From positions 1 through 27,220 of the forward strand of contig NYXF01000056.1 in NCBI GenBank assembly GCA_002685455.1: a stretch of DNA of 27,220 nt, written 5' to 3'. The notes beneath the pieces are model-generated. The model made no database searches. It was not told where the DNA came from and worked only from the letters and a program-made list of their open reading frames with translations. A program made the translations under genes and the position numbers. Below, one piece after another: positions 1-9,700 of this stretch. Source of the stretch: Porticoccus sp. Its GTDB lineage: Bacteria; Pseudomonadota; Gammaproteobacteria; Pseudomonadales; Porticoccaceae. Positions within the stretch are counted from its first letter, which is position 1. Each line of letters starts with the position of its first letter.

Positions 1-1
1 T

Positions 2-1240
2 GATGAGAATTGGCCTAATAAAAGCGGTATAAGCACGCTTATACCCATGGATGTTCAGAGGTTATATGTCACGCCCAAGTCATCACCCGAGGAACAACTA
101 AAACTTTCAAAAAAACAATTAAAAAGAATAAAGATATCCTCTCTCAATACTATTTTCAGTTTTAGCGGAAAAAAAGATGACAAATCACTCAAAGTAAGCC
201 CTTTAGTTTCTGACCTAAAAAAAATGGAGATTGAAGATCTTGGTATCGATATTTCCATATTAAGCAATCCAGTATACGAAAATATTTCAATTGTAAAATT
301 AGAGAGAATTAAATGCGTCAGAGGACCTATTGTTAATCTTGCTGAAGAAGATATTACCGGCGGAAGTGGTATTCTAAAAAATCAAGCATCATGCCCATTC
401 AATGCTTTTGCAATACACCGATTAGGAGCAAAAGAGATACAGTCTCCATCATTTGGATTATCTAATCTAGAAAGAGGTGTAATTATCCATAAGTGTATGC
501 AGATTTTATGGGAGAAAATCTGTTCTCAAGAAAGGTTGATATATTTAACGGAACAAGAGCTGAATAAAACTATCAGAATGTCTGTTTGTTCAGTTATAGA
601 CGAATGGAAAACTAAAAGACCGGATATTATGAGATCAAAATACGCCTCATTTGAAATCCAACGCTTAACCAAATTGATACTAAGCTGGCTAAATATCGAA
701 AAAGAAAGGACGCCTTTTAAAACCTGGTCCTTGGAAAAATCAGAAAGAACAGAGATAGGTGGGCTACCACTTAAGCTTATGATTGACCGTATAGATATGG
801 CTGACAATGGAGAATACATTGTAATAGACTATAAAACTGGTAACAAATGCAATACTAATTCCTGGGATGGAGATAGACCTGTAGAACCACAGTTACCTCT
901 ATATGCCCTTTTGGGGAAAGTAAAAATAGCAGGTGTAGCTTTTGCTCAAATTAATATTTCATCACAAAGTTTTGTTGGATACACAAAAACAGCTGACTCT
1001 CTTCCTGGGCTAATTCCATCAAATGAAAATTGGGACGATCGTATAGCTCGATGGAGGAAATCTCTGGAGCGACTGTCTGAAGAGTTTATTGAAGGTTATG
1101 CTGTGGCAGGTAATATGAACAAATCAAGCTCTAAATTAAATCAGCACCTCATTCCGCTAAATCGATTATACGAAAAAAATATGGAATTATATATGGAAAA
1201 TGTAACTTGTATCTTTAAAAAACAGAAGTCATCCAATTAA
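2..1240 (+). CDS. AddB-like PD-(D/E)XK nuclease, C-terminal part (5' end outside window)
   Basis: The reading frame is open to the left edge, so about 412 C-terminal residues of a longer protein are visible. The internal ATG at 47 is not a credible start, because the codons before it (including an NWPNKSG stretch) fit the conserved region of AddB-like 'probable DNA repair protein' members, usually about 850-900 residues. The nuclease core is visible: MIDRID at about 782-799 followed by VIDYKTG with Asp at 827-829 and Lys at 833-835, the metal-binding and catalytic PD-(D/E)XK residues. Upstream, SCPFNAFAIHRLGA resembles the start of this nuclease domain in the family. The set of four Cys that forms the Fe-S staple of Bacillus AddB is not apparent. 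The stop TAA overlaps the ATG of the helicase gene by one base (TAATG), so the two are probably translationally coupled and work as one AddAB-type DNA end-processing complex in the cytoplasm. Family assignment is from memory of conserved motifs. Confidence 0.85.
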   Translation, partial: DENWPNKSGISTLIPMDVQRLYVTPKSSPEEQLKLSKKQLKRIKISSLNTIFSFSGKKDDKSLKVSPLVSDLKKMEIEDLGIDISILSNPVYENISIVKLERIKCVRGPIVNLAEEDITGGSGILKNQASCPFNAFAIHRLGAKEIQSPSFGLSNLERGVIIHKCMQILWEKICSQERLIYLTEQELNKTIRMSVCSVIDEWKTKRPDIMRSKYASFEIQRLTKLILSWLNIEKERTPFKTWSLEKSERTEIGGLPLKLMIDRIDMADNGEYIVIDYKTGNKCNTNSWDGDRPVEPQLPLYALLGKVKIAGVAFAQINISSQSFVGYTKTADSLPGLIPSNENWDDRIARWRKSLERLSEEFIEGYAVAGNMNKSSSKLNQHLIPLNRLYEKNMELYMENVTCIFKKQKSSN

Positions 1241-4200
1241 TGCAAGAGCATGATCAAGCTCAAAGATTACAGGCCTTAGAACCTTTCCAGTCTTTTGCTG
1301 TTTCGGCCCCAGCAGGTTCTGGTAAAACAGAGCTGCTAGCACAAAGGGTATTGAGACTTTTAGGTATAGTCGAAAATCCTGAAGAAATTGTGTGCATGAC
1401 TTTTGCCAATAAAGCTGCTGACGAGATGAAAAGTCGTGTAATGGAGTATTTAGTTAAGGCCTCAGCAAACATAAGCAAAAAAAACAGCTCGAACATTAAA
1501 AATCACGAAGCTTTAGCTATAAATTTAGCAAAAAAAGCATTAAATAGAAATAAAGAGAAAGGTTGGGATTTACTTGATAACCCTTCTAGATTAAGAATAT
1601 ACACAATCGATGGATTTTGTCGGAAGCTTACAGGACAACTCCCTCTTGAAAGTGGCTTTAATCCTCACACTAAGGATCTCCTTGAACCGACCACTTTATA
1701 TAAAAAAGTAGTATCAGAGTTAATTTTAGCTCAAGTAGAAGAAAATAATAATACAAGCAAGGCAATTTCGACCCTTTTAGTTCTTCTTGATAATGATTTG
1801 AATGCACTTCAAAGTTTATTAGTAAATCTGTTACAAGACAGAGGTCAGAGTATCGCTCATCTTTATCAAACAGATGAAGCCCGAGATTATCTTGAGAGTT
1901 CATTGAATGAGGTAATAAAAGAAACCCTTTTATCTTTAAAGATTATGCTCGAGCCATTTGAGGGTGAGTTATTAGAGCTCGTAAACTATGCCGTTATCAA
2001 CCTTGTGTTTTTAGATAATCGAAAAAATGCTAATTTACTTTCCTGCTCAAATCTAAAAAATCTTCCTGAAGCCACAGCGTCGAAATATCAACAATGGGCT
2101 GGCTTATTATCAATGTTACTTACGAAAGAAAATAAATGGAGACAAAGAAAAGGATTAAAGGCTGATCAAGGATTTCCTACAATAGATAGTTCCATTGAAA
2201 ATAAACAAGAAGCTAAGGAGCATGCAACACAAAAAAAAGAAGATATGGCTTCTCTGATTGAAAAATTGCGTGATAAACCTGGGGTCTATAAAGCGCTATG
2301 TGAATTAACTTATCTACCTGTTCATCACTATAGTGACGAACAATGGCAAACACTTAAAGCGCTAAAATCGATTCTTTTAGAGCTCAGCGGTCTGTTAAGT
2401 GTAGCTCTTAAACAAAATAAAGCTTGTGATTATACAGAGGTAACTTTTGCTGCTCTGCGCTCACTTGGTACTGACGAAACACCAACTGAACTTGCATTTA
2501 AGTTGGACTATACAGTTAAACATATTTTAGTGGATGAATTCCAAGACACCTCGTCTCTTCAATTTAAATTAATAAAAAATTTGACCCGTGAGTGGCAGGC
2601 TAATGATAATCGAAGCTTGTTTATTGTGGGTGATCCAATGCAATGTCTTTATTCATGGCGAGGGGCTAATGTGAAGCAATTCATGCAAGTGAGAGAAAAC
2701 CCTGTGGGGAATATAAATCTTAGAAAGATTGATTTAACAGTTAATTTTAGATCAGAAGAAAAAATAGTTGACTGGGTTAACGATGTGTTTCAGTACGCTT
2801 TTGACGACAGCGATGATCTCGGTAGAGGATCAATAGGTTACAGTCGATCAGTGGCGTCCCGTAAAGAGCTTCACTCAAAAGATAATGTGAGTAAAAAACT
2901 AATTACACTCAATGAGTTTATTGATTATAAGGGATCGACAGATGCAAAGAAAGCTGAAGCTAAGCACATTACCTCACTGGTTTGCGAAGCACAGAAAACT
3001 GACCCAAAGGGTTCAATTGCTATTTTAGCGAATACGCGAAATTTATTGCCTGAAATTCTTATTGCACTGAAAGCTGAAGGAATAAGCTGGCAAGCAACTG
3101 AAATAGACTCTTTGGGTGATCGAATGCCTATTATTGATCTAAAGTCGCTGACCAGAGCCCTATTATCACCTTCAGACCGCATCGCTTGGTTAGCAATACT
3201 TAGATCACCATGGTGCGGACTCAGCCTTAATGATTTATTTTTGGTCGCAAACTATAAAGCAAAAAGCGAAGATGCCTCCTTAAGCACTTACCCCTCCCCT
3301 ATTATCACAAATATATTCAGATATACCGAGATACAGGATATTTCAACAGATGGCAAACAAATACTTAGTCGCTGTCGAGCTGTGATCAAATCAAGTTGGG
3401 AGAAACGCTTCAAAAAACCACTTAGGTTATGGATAGAAAACACCTGGATTGAACTAGGTGGGCCAAATTCTTTAACCTCAGAGGAAGAATTAAATTGTTG
3501 CCAACAATATTTTGATTTGCTGGAACTTCATGAAAATTTTGGTCAAATTACCGATTGGATTGTATTTGAAAAAGCTCTCGAAGGACTCTATGTTGAGCCA
3601 AGCGAAAAATCTGATCCCAATATATTCATAATGACTATTCACAAAGCAAAGGGGCTCGAATTCGATACAGTGATAATCCCTGGCTTAAACGCCCCAAATA
3701 GAAACAATAATAAACCAGAGCCACTTATTAGGTGGCACGAAAGGACAAATAAAAAAGGGGAAAATCGACTAATTATTGGCCCAAGACCTGAAACTGGAGA
3801 AGAAAACGATCGTATCTTTAATTATCTCAAACAAGAAAATAAATATAGAGAAGAGCTTGAAAGAATTAGAAAAATTTATGTTGGTGCAACAAGAGCTAAA
3901 AAAAGACTTCACTTGACATATACAATGAGCACTAAAGACAGGGCAGGGAAAACTAATGAAATAAAACCCTCAGTGGGTACTTTATTAAATGCTCTCCTTG
4001 GGCAAAACTTTGATAAGGCTCGACTCGAGAATCATCCCTCTGTATCTTATAAAAGTCATGATTGTCGATCAGATGAATATGGTAAATTTATCGACGAAGA
4101 AAGTTATAATTTACTCGTTTATCTCGACAGACTTCCTGCATCTTGGAAACAATCCCTCAGCTTAAATAAAACTAAAATGGCTGATTCTGTAGCTGATATA

Positions 4201-4761
4201 GCACCCTCATTAAGCGAAAAGGAAACTTCATCCGTTATAGATAATAAAAGCAAATATATAGGTATTGTTATGCATCGTATATTAAAACAAATAGTGATTG
4301 ATGGGATCAGCAAATGGGATGAAAAAAGAATAAAAGATCAGATGCCATCATGGCGGTCGCAGCTTCAAGGGCTTGGTCTAACTTCCTATGACCACTCGCT
4401 GAGATTACTTCAGCGATCGGTAGAGGGATGTATTAATGATAAAAATAACCATTGGATTTTTGATTCATCGCATAAGGAAAGCAAGTGTGAGTACCGCGTT
4501 GGTTATAAACCATTAGAAGGGGATTTTACAAAAACTTCTATCATAGACCGATGTTTTATTTTGAACGGTATCCAGTGGGTTATAGACTATAAGTCAACTG
4601 AACCAAGTAAAGGTCAATCTAGAGATATTTTTTTATGTCAAGAAGTAACAGAATACAAGAAAACATTAAAACATTATGAAAAAATTCTACATGGTATCAA
4701 TAATCTACCTACTAAAGCAGGGCTCTATTTTCCACTCATGCGACATCTTGAAATTATCTAA
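1240..4761 (+). CDS. AddA/RecB-like UvrD-family helicase with C-terminal PD-(D/E)XK nuclease
   Basis: A 1173-residue superfamily 1A helicase that unwinds DNA ends for recombinational repair. Motifs in order: Walker A APAGSGKT (about 23-30), motif II VDEFQDT (about 431-437), motif III VGDPMQCLYSWRGA, motif IV VNFRS, motif V TIHKAKGLEFD (about 799-809), and motif VI YVGATRAKKRL (about 880-890). Near the C-terminus VIDYKS (Asp 1116, Lys 1118), preceded by IIDR, is a second PD-(D/E)XK nuclease, the AddA/RecB arrangement. The length fits gammaproteobacterial 'UvrD-helicase domain protein' partners of AddB-like nucleases. UvrD, Rep and PcrA are excluded by the size and the nuclease domain. RecB is less likely because the neighbour is an AddB-like nuclease rather than recC or recD. 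The start ATG at 1240 overlaps the upstream stop by one base. No terminator with a T-run follows the stop. Confidence 0.92.
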   Translation: MQEHDQAQRLQALEPFQSFAVSAPAGSGKTELLAQRVLRLLGIVENPEEIVCMTFANKAADEMKSRVMEYLVKASANISKKNSSNIKNHEALAINLAKKALNRNKEKGWDLLDNPSRLRIYTIDGFCRKLTGQLPLESGFNPHTKDLLEPTTLYKKVVSELILAQVEENNNTSKAISTLLVLLDNDLNALQSLLVNLLQDRGQSIAHLYQTDEARDYLESSLNEVIKETLLSLKIMLEPFEGELLELVNYAVINLVFLDNRKNANLLSCSNLKNLPEATASKYQQWAGLLSMLLTKENKWRQRKGLKADQGFPTIDSSIENKQEAKEHATQKKEDMASLIEKLRDKPGVYKALCELTYLPVHHYSDEQWQTLKALKSILLELSGLLSVALKQNKACDYTEVTFAALRSLGTDETPTELAFKLDYTVKHILVDEFQDTSSLQFKLIKNLTREWQANDNRSLFIVGDPMQCLYSWRGANVKQFMQVRENPVGNINLRKIDLTVNFRSEEKIVDWVNDVFQYAFDDSDDLGRGSIGYSRSVASRKELHSKDNVSKKLITLNEFIDYKGSTDAKKAEAKHITSLVCEAQKTDPKGSIAILANTRNLLPEILIALKAEGISWQATEIDSLGDRMPIIDLKSLTRALLSPSDRIAWLAILRSPWCGLSLNDLFLVANYKAKSEDASLSTYPSPIITNIFRYTEIQDISTDGKQILSRCRAVIKSSWEKRFKKPLRLWIENTWIELGGPNSLTSEEELNCCQQYFDLLELHENFGQITDWIVFEKALEGLYVEPSEKSDPNIFIMTIHKAKGLEFDTVIIPGLNAPNRNNNKPEPLIRWHERTNKKGENRLIIGPRPETGEENDRIFNYLKQENKYREELERIRKIYVGATRAKKRLHLTYTMSTKDRAGKTNEIKPSVGTLLNALLGQNFDKARLENHPSVSYKSHDCRSDEYGKFIDEESYNLLVYLDRLPASWKQSLSLNKTKMADSVADIAPSLSEKETSSVIDNKSKYIGIVMHRILKQIVIDGISKWDEKRIKDQMPSWRSQLQGLGLTSYDHSLRLLQRSVEGCINDKNNHWIFDSSHKESKCEYRVGYKPLEGDFTKTSIIDRCFILNGIQWVIDYKSTEPSKGQSRDIFLCQEVTEYKKTLKHYEKILHGINNLPTKAGLYFPLMRHLEII

Positions 4762-4916
4762 ATGATATATCATTATTTTGGAAAATAATTCTCAATATTG
4801 ATGAAATCTGCACTTATCTTGAATAAATAAGGATATTTAAGCTATATCCTTTACACTTTGCCGTAAATTTTAATGTAGAATATCAACTAATTCGATATTC
4901 TTTGGTAGATAAAAAT
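4762..4916 (+). promoter_or_regulatory. aroF leader/promoter region rich in inverted repeats
   Basis: This 155-base gap contains several inverted repeats: a 12-bp palindrome ATGATATATCAT (4762-4773), ATTATTTT-GG-AAAATAAT (4772-4789), AAGGATAT-N7-ATATCCTT (4829-4851), TTTAC-N8-GTAAA (4850-4867) and GAATATC-N9-GATATTC (4878-4900). A weak promoter can be drawn as TTGAAT (4819-4824), 18-base spacer, TATATC (4843-4848), which would put the third repeat across its -10 box. None of the repeats has a clear T-run, so an intrinsic terminator for the helicase gene is not evident. A regulatory role is inference. Confidence 0.35.
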
Positions 4917-5987
4917 ATGACGCGAGCTGTTGAAAATATCAATATCGACTCACAAGAGATACTGATATCGCCTAAGGCGCTCAAAGAAAAAATAAAAATA
5001 AGTGATGCTGCCCGAAATACTGTAAATATTGGCCGTGCTGCTATTGAAAATATTCTTGATAGAAAAGATCACAGAATTTTTATTGTCTTAGGACCCTGCT
5101 CAATTCATGATATCGACGCAGCCATAGATTATGCAAAGCGTTTGAAGCTGCTAGCCGACGAAGTTAATGACACATTATGTCTGGTGATGCGCGTTTATTT
5201 TGAAAAACCAAGAACCACTACAGGATGGAAAGGTCTCATCAATGATCCCTTTCTTAATGATTCTTTTAAAATCACTGAAGGCCTTCATGTAGGAAGAAAA
5301 TTATTAATGGAAATAGCTGAAATTGGTTTACCAACTGCCACAGAAGCCTTAGATCCAATATCTCCACAATATATGCATGACTTAATCACATGGGCAGCTG
5401 TTGGCGCACGTACTACAGAGTCTCAAACACATCGGGAAATGGCCTCTGGTTTATCTTCAGCGGTTGGTTTTAAAAACGGGACCGATGGTGGTCTTTCAGT
5501 TGCAATAAATGCATTAAAATCGGTTGCAAGTCCCCACCGTTTTTTGGGTATAAATGCTGATGGTAATGTTTCTGTTGTAACTACCTCAGGAAACTCATAT
5601 TCGCATGTGGTTCTTCGTGGTGGAGATGGGAAACCCAATTATGACTCAGTGAGCATATCTATAGCGGAAGAGAAGTTGAGATCCTCAGGAATTAAAGAAA
5701 ACATCATGGTTGATTGCAGTCATGCTAATTCAAATAAAAATCATAAATTACAGCCAATAGTTGTTGAAAACGTTACTAATCAGATTCTAGAAGGAAATAA
5801 ATCAATTATCGGCCTGATGATCGAAAGCAACATAAACGAGGGAAATCAAATCATTACTAACGATATCTCAGACTTAAAATACGGAGTCTCGGTAACAGAT
5901 TCATGTATAGATTGGAGTACAACGGAAAAAACAATAAAAGATATGCGTAATAAACTTAGAGGCTCTCTCTTCAAAAGAAAAATATAA
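4917..5987 (+). CDS. aroF: Class I DAHP synthase (3-deoxy-7-phosphoheptulonate synthase), Tyr-type (AroF-like)
   Basis: Condenses phosphoenolpyruvate and erythrose 4-phosphate, the first step of the shikimate pathway. GPCSIHD holds the metal-binding Cys61. The other ligands are His267 (CSHANSNK), Glu301 (MIESNINEGNQ) and Asp326 (VTDSCI). MRVYFEKPRT, GWKGLINDP and ARTTESQTHREMASG are signature stretches. Wording such as PHRFLGIN, VDCSHANSNK and IIGLMIESNI is closer to E. coli AroF (tyrosine-sensitive) than to AroG or AroH. The feedback specificity is inferred from that and is less certain than the activity. I chose ATG 4917, giving 356 residues like E. coli AroF and aligning the N-terminus. 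An in-frame TTG at 4902 would add five residues and has no ribosome binding site. The gene stands alone after a repeat-rich leader and converges with nfuA 18 bases downstream. Confidence 0.93.
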   Translation: MTRAVENINIDSQEILISPKALKEKIKISDAARNTVNIGRAAIENILDRKDHRIFIVLGPCSIHDIDAAIDYAKRLKLLADEVNDTLCLVMRVYFEKPRTTTGWKGLINDPFLNDSFKITEGLHVGRKLLMEIAEIGLPTATEALDPISPQYMHDLITWAAVGARTTESQTHREMASGLSSAVGFKNGTDGGLSVAINALKSVASPHRFLGINADGNVSVVTTSGNSYSHVVLRGGDGKPNYDSVSISIAEEKLRSSGIKENIMVDCSHANSNKNHKLQPIVVENVTNQILEGNKSIIGLMIESNINEGNQIITNDISDLKYGVSVTDSCIDWSTTEKTIKDMRNKLRGSLFKRKI

Positions 5988-6021
5988 AGCTAATTAAAAC
6001 TTAAATTACATGTAAGCTTTA
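5985..6021. terminator. Possible weak bidirectional terminator between aroF and nfuA
   Basis: A 7-bp inverted repeat TAAAGCT / AGCTTTA (5985-5991 and 6015-6021) joins the ends of the two convergent genes, with a 23-base AT-rich loop. On the - strand it is followed by a T-rich stretch (5976-5984 complement). The stem is short and AT-rich, so this is a weak candidate. The convergent position is the main argument. Confidence 0.25.
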
Positions 6022-6587
6022 CTTTTATCTGTATGATCAGTGATGTCCTTGATTCCCTTTAATTCAGGAATTTTCTCCATCATGGTTTTTTCAACTCCAT
6101 CTTTCAACGTTATATCTGCTGACCCACAACCTTGACAACCTCCGCCAAACTTCAAGATTGCAATATTATCTACAACTTCCTCTAAACTAATATTACCGCC
6201 ATGTGCAGCTAATCCAGGATTCACATCGTTATACAAAACATAATTTATCTTATCTTCAATTGCGCTATCATCATTGATATTAGGCATACGCGAGTTTGGA
6301 GCTCTTATAGTAAGCTGACCTCCAAACTTATCATCAGAGTAATCTACTTTGGCATCCTCTAAAAAGGGTAAACTTTTTTGACCAAAATAGGCTTTGAAAT
6401 CAATATAATCAATTATAACATCATCTTCTTTCTCTTCGCCGGGACGACAATAAGCAATACAAGTTTCAGCCTTAGGTGTTCCAGGATCTGATACAAATAC
6501 TCTAATACCGATGCCTTCTGTGTCCTGTTTTTCTAATAATTCCGCAAGATATTTTTGAGCGGATTCTGTAATATTTATATTTAACAT
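6006..6587 (-). CDS. nfuA: Fe-S biogenesis protein NfuA
   Basis: Scaffold/carrier that delivers 4Fe-4S clusters to apoproteins under stress. The 193 residues have the two-domain NfuA layout: an N-terminal degenerate A-type (IscA-like) domain with [11 protein letters not shown] and FLEDAKVDY, then a C-terminal Nfu domain with NPGLAAHGG and FGGGCQGCG. Cys151 and Cys154 form the CxxC that binds the cluster at the dimer interface. Length and wording match E. coli NfuA (191 residues). The ATG at 6587 has no obvious ribosome binding site in front of it (AAAAATTAA). The gene diverges from metH over about 190 bases. It also complements the isc genes at the right end of the window as a second Fe-S assembly component. 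Confidence 0.97.
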   Translation of the reverse strand: MLNINITESAQKYLAELLEKQDTEGIGIRVFVSDPGTPKAETCIAYCRPGEEKEDDVIIDYIDFKAYFGQKSLPFLEDAKVDYSDDKFGGQLTIRAPNSRMPNINDDSAIEDKINYVLYNDVNPGLAAHGGNISLEEVVDNIAILKFGGGCQGCGSADITLKDGVEKTMMEKIPELKGIKDITDHTDKSKAYM

Positions 6588-6696
6588 TTAATTTTTGTAC
6601 AATTTTTATAATTAAAAACTAAAGAATATACGATAAATTATTTTATCATTCTTGTCCTTTGTCGACAATCATGGGGATTACAGTTTATTTAATTCA

Positions 6697-6728
6697 TTAT
6701 CTATATCAAAATTTTTTGATATAGATAA
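6697..6728. repeat. Perfect 15-bp inverted repeat, likely operator of metH
   Basis: TTATCTATATCAAAA (6697-6711), a TT loop, and its exact reverse complement (6714-6728) lie in the nfuA-metH intergenic region. The right arm contains the -35 hexamer of the predicted metH promoter, so the repeat lies upstream of the inferred transcription start and is better read as a protein-binding operator than as an RNA hairpin. The repeat is seen directly; the operator role is inferred. I cannot name the regulator. Confidence 0.5.
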
Positions 6729-6744
6729 ATCGATATGCTAAAAT
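6716..6744 (+). promoter_or_regulatory. Predicted sigma70 promoter of metH
   Basis: TTGATA (6716-6721) and TAAAAT (6739-6744) each match the -35 and -10 consensus at five of six positions, with an ideal 17-base spacer and a TGC extended -10 (6736-6738). Transcription would start near 6751, leaving a leader of about 27 bases before the ATG at 6778. That is too short for a cobalamin or SAM riboswitch. Confidence 0.55.
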
Positions 6745-6777
6745 ATTTTTAAAATTTTTACCGAAATGGAATTTAGA

Positions 6778-9700
6778 ATGAGCCAACGAGAAGAACGCAT
6801 AAATAAATTAAAGGAAGAGGCTCAACGTCGGATTCTAATACTAGATGGACCAATGGGCACTATGATTCAGCAACATAAACTCAAAGAGGCTGATTATAGG
6901 GGTGTCAGATTTAAAGACTTTGATCATGAAGTAGCGGGTAATAATGATCTTCTGTCGTTGACTCAAAGAAAGCTAATTAAGGATATACATCTAGCCTATC
7001 TAGAGGCTGGGGCAGATATTCTCGAGACAAATACATTTAACTCCACTTCCATATCATTAGCTGATTATGGTATGGAGAACCTTGTTTATGAGCTTAACAA
7101 GTGTGGTGCAGAAATTGCCAGAGAAGCTTGTGATGAATTCTCTACTGTTGAAAATCCGAAATGGATTGCTGGTGTTTTAGGGCCTACGAGCCGGACGTTA
7201 TCAATATCTCCAGATGTTAACGACCCAGGTGCACGTAATACTAATTTTGATGAACTTGTCGAGACATATATTGAAGCAACTGAAGCATTAATAGATGGTG
7301 GAAGTGATCTTATATTAATAGAAACAGTCTTTGATACCTTAAATGCAAAAGCAGCAATTTTTGCTGTTACAACAACCTTTGAAAAATTAGGTATTGAATT
7401 ACCGATCATGATCTCCGGCACTATCACTGATGCCAGCGGTAGAACTCTTTCAGGTCAAACAACTGAAGCGTTCTGGAACTCAGTTGCTCATGCAAAACCC
7501 TTTTCTATAGGACTTAATTGCGCTCTTGGAGCAAAAGAAATCCGCCCCTATATAAAAGAGTTATCAAAAATTTCTGATACTTTGATCAGCGCTCATCCAA
7601 ATGCAGGCTTACCAAATGAGTTTGGCGAATACGACGAAACTCCAACAGAAACAAGCGGAATACTCTCAGAGTTTGCTCAAAGTGGATTTCTAAATATTGT
7701 TGGAGGTTGTTGTGGTACAACACCGAAACATATTGAAGAGATAGCTAAAAGTGTTAAATCAGCTAAGGCGCGAAAAGCACCTACCATAAAACCTTGTTGT
7801 CGATTATCTGGTCTTGAAGCCTACAGTATGTCCCAAGACTCTTTGTTTGTGAATATAGGTGAAAGATGCAACGTCACAGGATCCGCAAATTTCAAAAAAC
7901 TAATACTAGAGGGTCAATACGAAGATGCCTTAGATGTTGCCCGACAACAGGTAGAAAATGGAGCCCAGATCATTGACATTAACATGGATGAAGGCATGTT
8001 AGATGCAGTCGAAGCTATGACCACCTTTACTAAACTAATTGCTTCTGAGCCGGATATATCGAGAATTCCATTAATGATTGATTCCTCTAAATGGCATGTA
8101 ATTGAATCTGGCTTAAAGTGGACGCAAGGCAAATGTATTGTAAACTCTATTAGCCTCAAAGAAGGAGAAGCACCCTTCATAGAGCAGGCTAAATTATGTA
8201 AAAAGTATGGCGCAGCTGTAGTTGTTATGGCTTTTGATACAAAAGGCCAAGCTGATAACTTAGAGCGTAGAAAAGAAATATGTGAGCGGAGCTACAATAT
8301 ACTTGTAAAACAGGTAGGCTTTAATCCTTCAGATATAATTTTCGACCCAAATGTTTTTGCAGTAGCAACCGGAATAGAAGAACATAATAATTATGCAGTA
8401 GACTTCATAGAAAGCACTCGCTGGATTAAAAAAAATTTACCGTTAGCGCTCATTTCAGGAGGGATCAGTAACGTTTCTTTTTCATTTCGCGGAAACAATC
8501 CTGTGAGGGAAGCTATTCACTCAGTATTCCTCTTGCATGCAATACGTGCTGGTCTAAGCATGGGTATTGTTAATGCAGGTCAGCTCACTGTGTATAGTGA
8601 AATTCCAAAAGAGCTCTGTGATAAAGTAGAAGCTGTTATTCAAAATCTCTCTCCTACAAGTACTGAAGATCTAGTATCAATCGCTCAGAATTACCATATC
8701 GACGGGAATAGGAAAGATAGTAAAACTGATGTTGAGTGGAGATCTTGGTCGATAGAGAAACGCCTAGAGTACGCTCTCGTTAAGGGGATTACTACTTATA
8801 TTATAGAAGATACGGAAGAATGTAGACTTAGTGCTGAGAGACCCCTTCATGTTATTGAAGGGCCATTGATGGATGGCATGAATGTTGTTGGAGATTTATT
8901 TGGTGAAGGCAAGATGTTTCTTCCGCAGGTAGTCAAATCAGCTAGGGTAATGAAGCAGTCAGTTGCCCACCTGCAACCTTTCATAGAGAATGAAAAAACT
9001 GAGAAATTAGCACATAACGGAAAGATATTAATGGCTACTGTTAAGGGTGATGTTCATGATATCGGTAAAAATATCGTTGGTGTTGTTCTTGGTTGTAATA
9101 ATTATGAGGTAATAGATCTTGGTGTTATGGTCTCTGCAGAAAAAATAATAGAGACTGCTGTGAAAGAAAAAGTCGACATAATAGGACTTTCCGGTTTAAT
9201 TACGCCCTCTTTAGATGAGATGGTTTATGTTGCATCTGAACTTGAACGAAAAAATTTGAACTTTCCTCTTTTGATTGGCGGAGCTACAACATCAAAAGCA
9301 CATACAGCTGTAAAGATTGATCCTAATTATAATCGAAATCAGACTATATACGTTTCGGACGCATCTAGAGCTGTAGGTGTTGCAGGTAAACTTCTAAATA
9401 AAAAAGAAAAGGATAAATATATCAAGGAAGTGCAACTCGAATACGAGCAAGTCAGGGATAGAGCTATTAATAGAAAACCAAGAAATAGCCCCCTGTCATA
9501 TGCGGAAGCAAAAAAAGCAAAATACAAAATTGATTGGGCTGAATATACTCCGCCTTTACCCAATGTTTTGGGAGTTCAAATTTTAGATGATTATCCAATC
9601 GAATCGTTACTAAATCATATTGATTGGACACCTTTCTTTATCACGTGGAATCTTGCGGGCAAATACCCCCAAATACTTAATGATCATCTTGTAGGCGGAG

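Noticed and set aside
4850..4867. TyrR box upstream of aroF
   Set aside because: Half sites TTTAC and GTAAA are in the reverse order and spacing compared with TGTAAA-N6-TTTACA.
6588..6777. Cobalamin or SAM riboswitch upstream of metH
   Set aside because: The predicted transcript leader is only about 27 bases and no B12-box-like sequence was seen; the dyad lies upstream of the inferred start.
7086..7427. 113-residue frame antisense to metH
   Set aside because: Inside the conserved homocysteine domain of metH; no start signals and no recognisable domain.
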